A stretch of 64,000 bases of DNA from Vibrio proteolyticus NBRC 13287 (GTDB taxonomy: Bacteria; Pseudomonadota; Gammaproteobacteria; Enterobacterales; Vibrionaceae), in NCBI RefSeq assembly GCF_000467125.1, contig NZ_BATJ01000005.1, positions 212,041 to 276,040 of the forward strand, written 5' to 3'. The translations under genes were made by a program, and so were the position numbers. The notes below the pieces were generated by a model, which was not told the DNA's origin, ran no database searches, and worked only from the letters and a program-made list of their open reading frames with translations. This document shows, in pieces, positions 63,918 to 64,000 of the stretch; position 1 is the stretch's first letter, and every line of letters begins with the position of its first letter.

Positions 63918-64000
63918 TAACGCCGCATTAAGGTGTGAGCTGCGCTTGGCTATACTTGAGCGAAGCGAAACTGCCAAGCGTTGCGAATCACTCTTAAATG
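63918..64000 (-). repeat. attC site 41 (short form, cut by window end)
   Basis: Short CTTGAGCGAAGCG type; the last bases fall outside the window. The array continues to the right. Confidence 0.92.

Noticed and set aside
33730..64000. CRISPR array
   Set aside because: The repeats are about 90-125 bases, palindromic and separated by genes of variable size, which is integron rather than CRISPR structure.

Overview
The window looks like a Vibrio genome, most likely the secondary chromosome. The evidence is a mal regulon layout (malG-malF-malE divergent from malK), a pqiABC operon, a CsrB-type regulatory RNA and, on the right half, a long sedentary chromosomal integron (superintegron) with V. cholerae-repeat-like (VCR-like) attC sites. 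The species cannot be fixed from the sequence alone.

Bases 1-33,700 are ordinary chromosome. From the left: a five-gene tripartite efflux operon (membrane fusion protein, TolC-like channel, two MacB/FtsX-type permeases, ATPase running off the edge), all leftward; a TerC-family membrane protein; a leftward CsrB-family sRNA of about 380 nt rich in GGA motifs, with its own terminator and an upstream VarA/GacA-like box; dCMP deaminase; a long-form GAPDH; a small membrane protein overlapping a frameshifted lipase/esterase; a DeoR regulator-oxidoreductase-DUF336 operon with a palindromic operator; a thioesterase; pqiABC; the maltose/maltodextrin uptake locus with clustered MalT boxes; then short genes for stress and housekeeping (NlpE-like lipoprotein, kinase, OsmC, YqfB, a 31-aa membrane protein, DUF2938, GFA, peroxiredoxin, hydrolases, PaiB-like, nucleotidyltransferase, DUF3297).

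From about 33,730 to the right edge the DNA is a cassette array. I count 40 complete attC sites, one cut by the window end and one decayed. Nearly all cassette genes read leftward and each attC lies at the left (3') side of its gene, so attI/intI must lie to the right of the window and the left end is the distal, oldest end. Cassettes encode N-acetyltransferases, a NUDIX hydrolase, ASCH, DUF523, 5'-nucleotidase, toxin-antitoxin pairs (RelBE-like, YefM/YoeB), a MerR regulator with its own target gene and promoter, three proteins with PD-(D/E)XK-like motifs, a pentapeptide-repeat protein, secreted small proteins and many unknowns. Eight cassettes have no convincing gene; four of these form one homologous family and two another.

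Most notable: the MerR cassette carrying a textbook 19-bp-spacer promoter; the four-copy gene-less cassette family with an invariant hairpin; a duplicated acetyltransferase cassette of which one copy has a nonsense codon; an exported acyl-carrier-like protein lacking the phosphopantetheine serine; a rightward 517-residue gene embedded between attC sites; and a possible distal boundary where the array abuts a truncated coding remnant.
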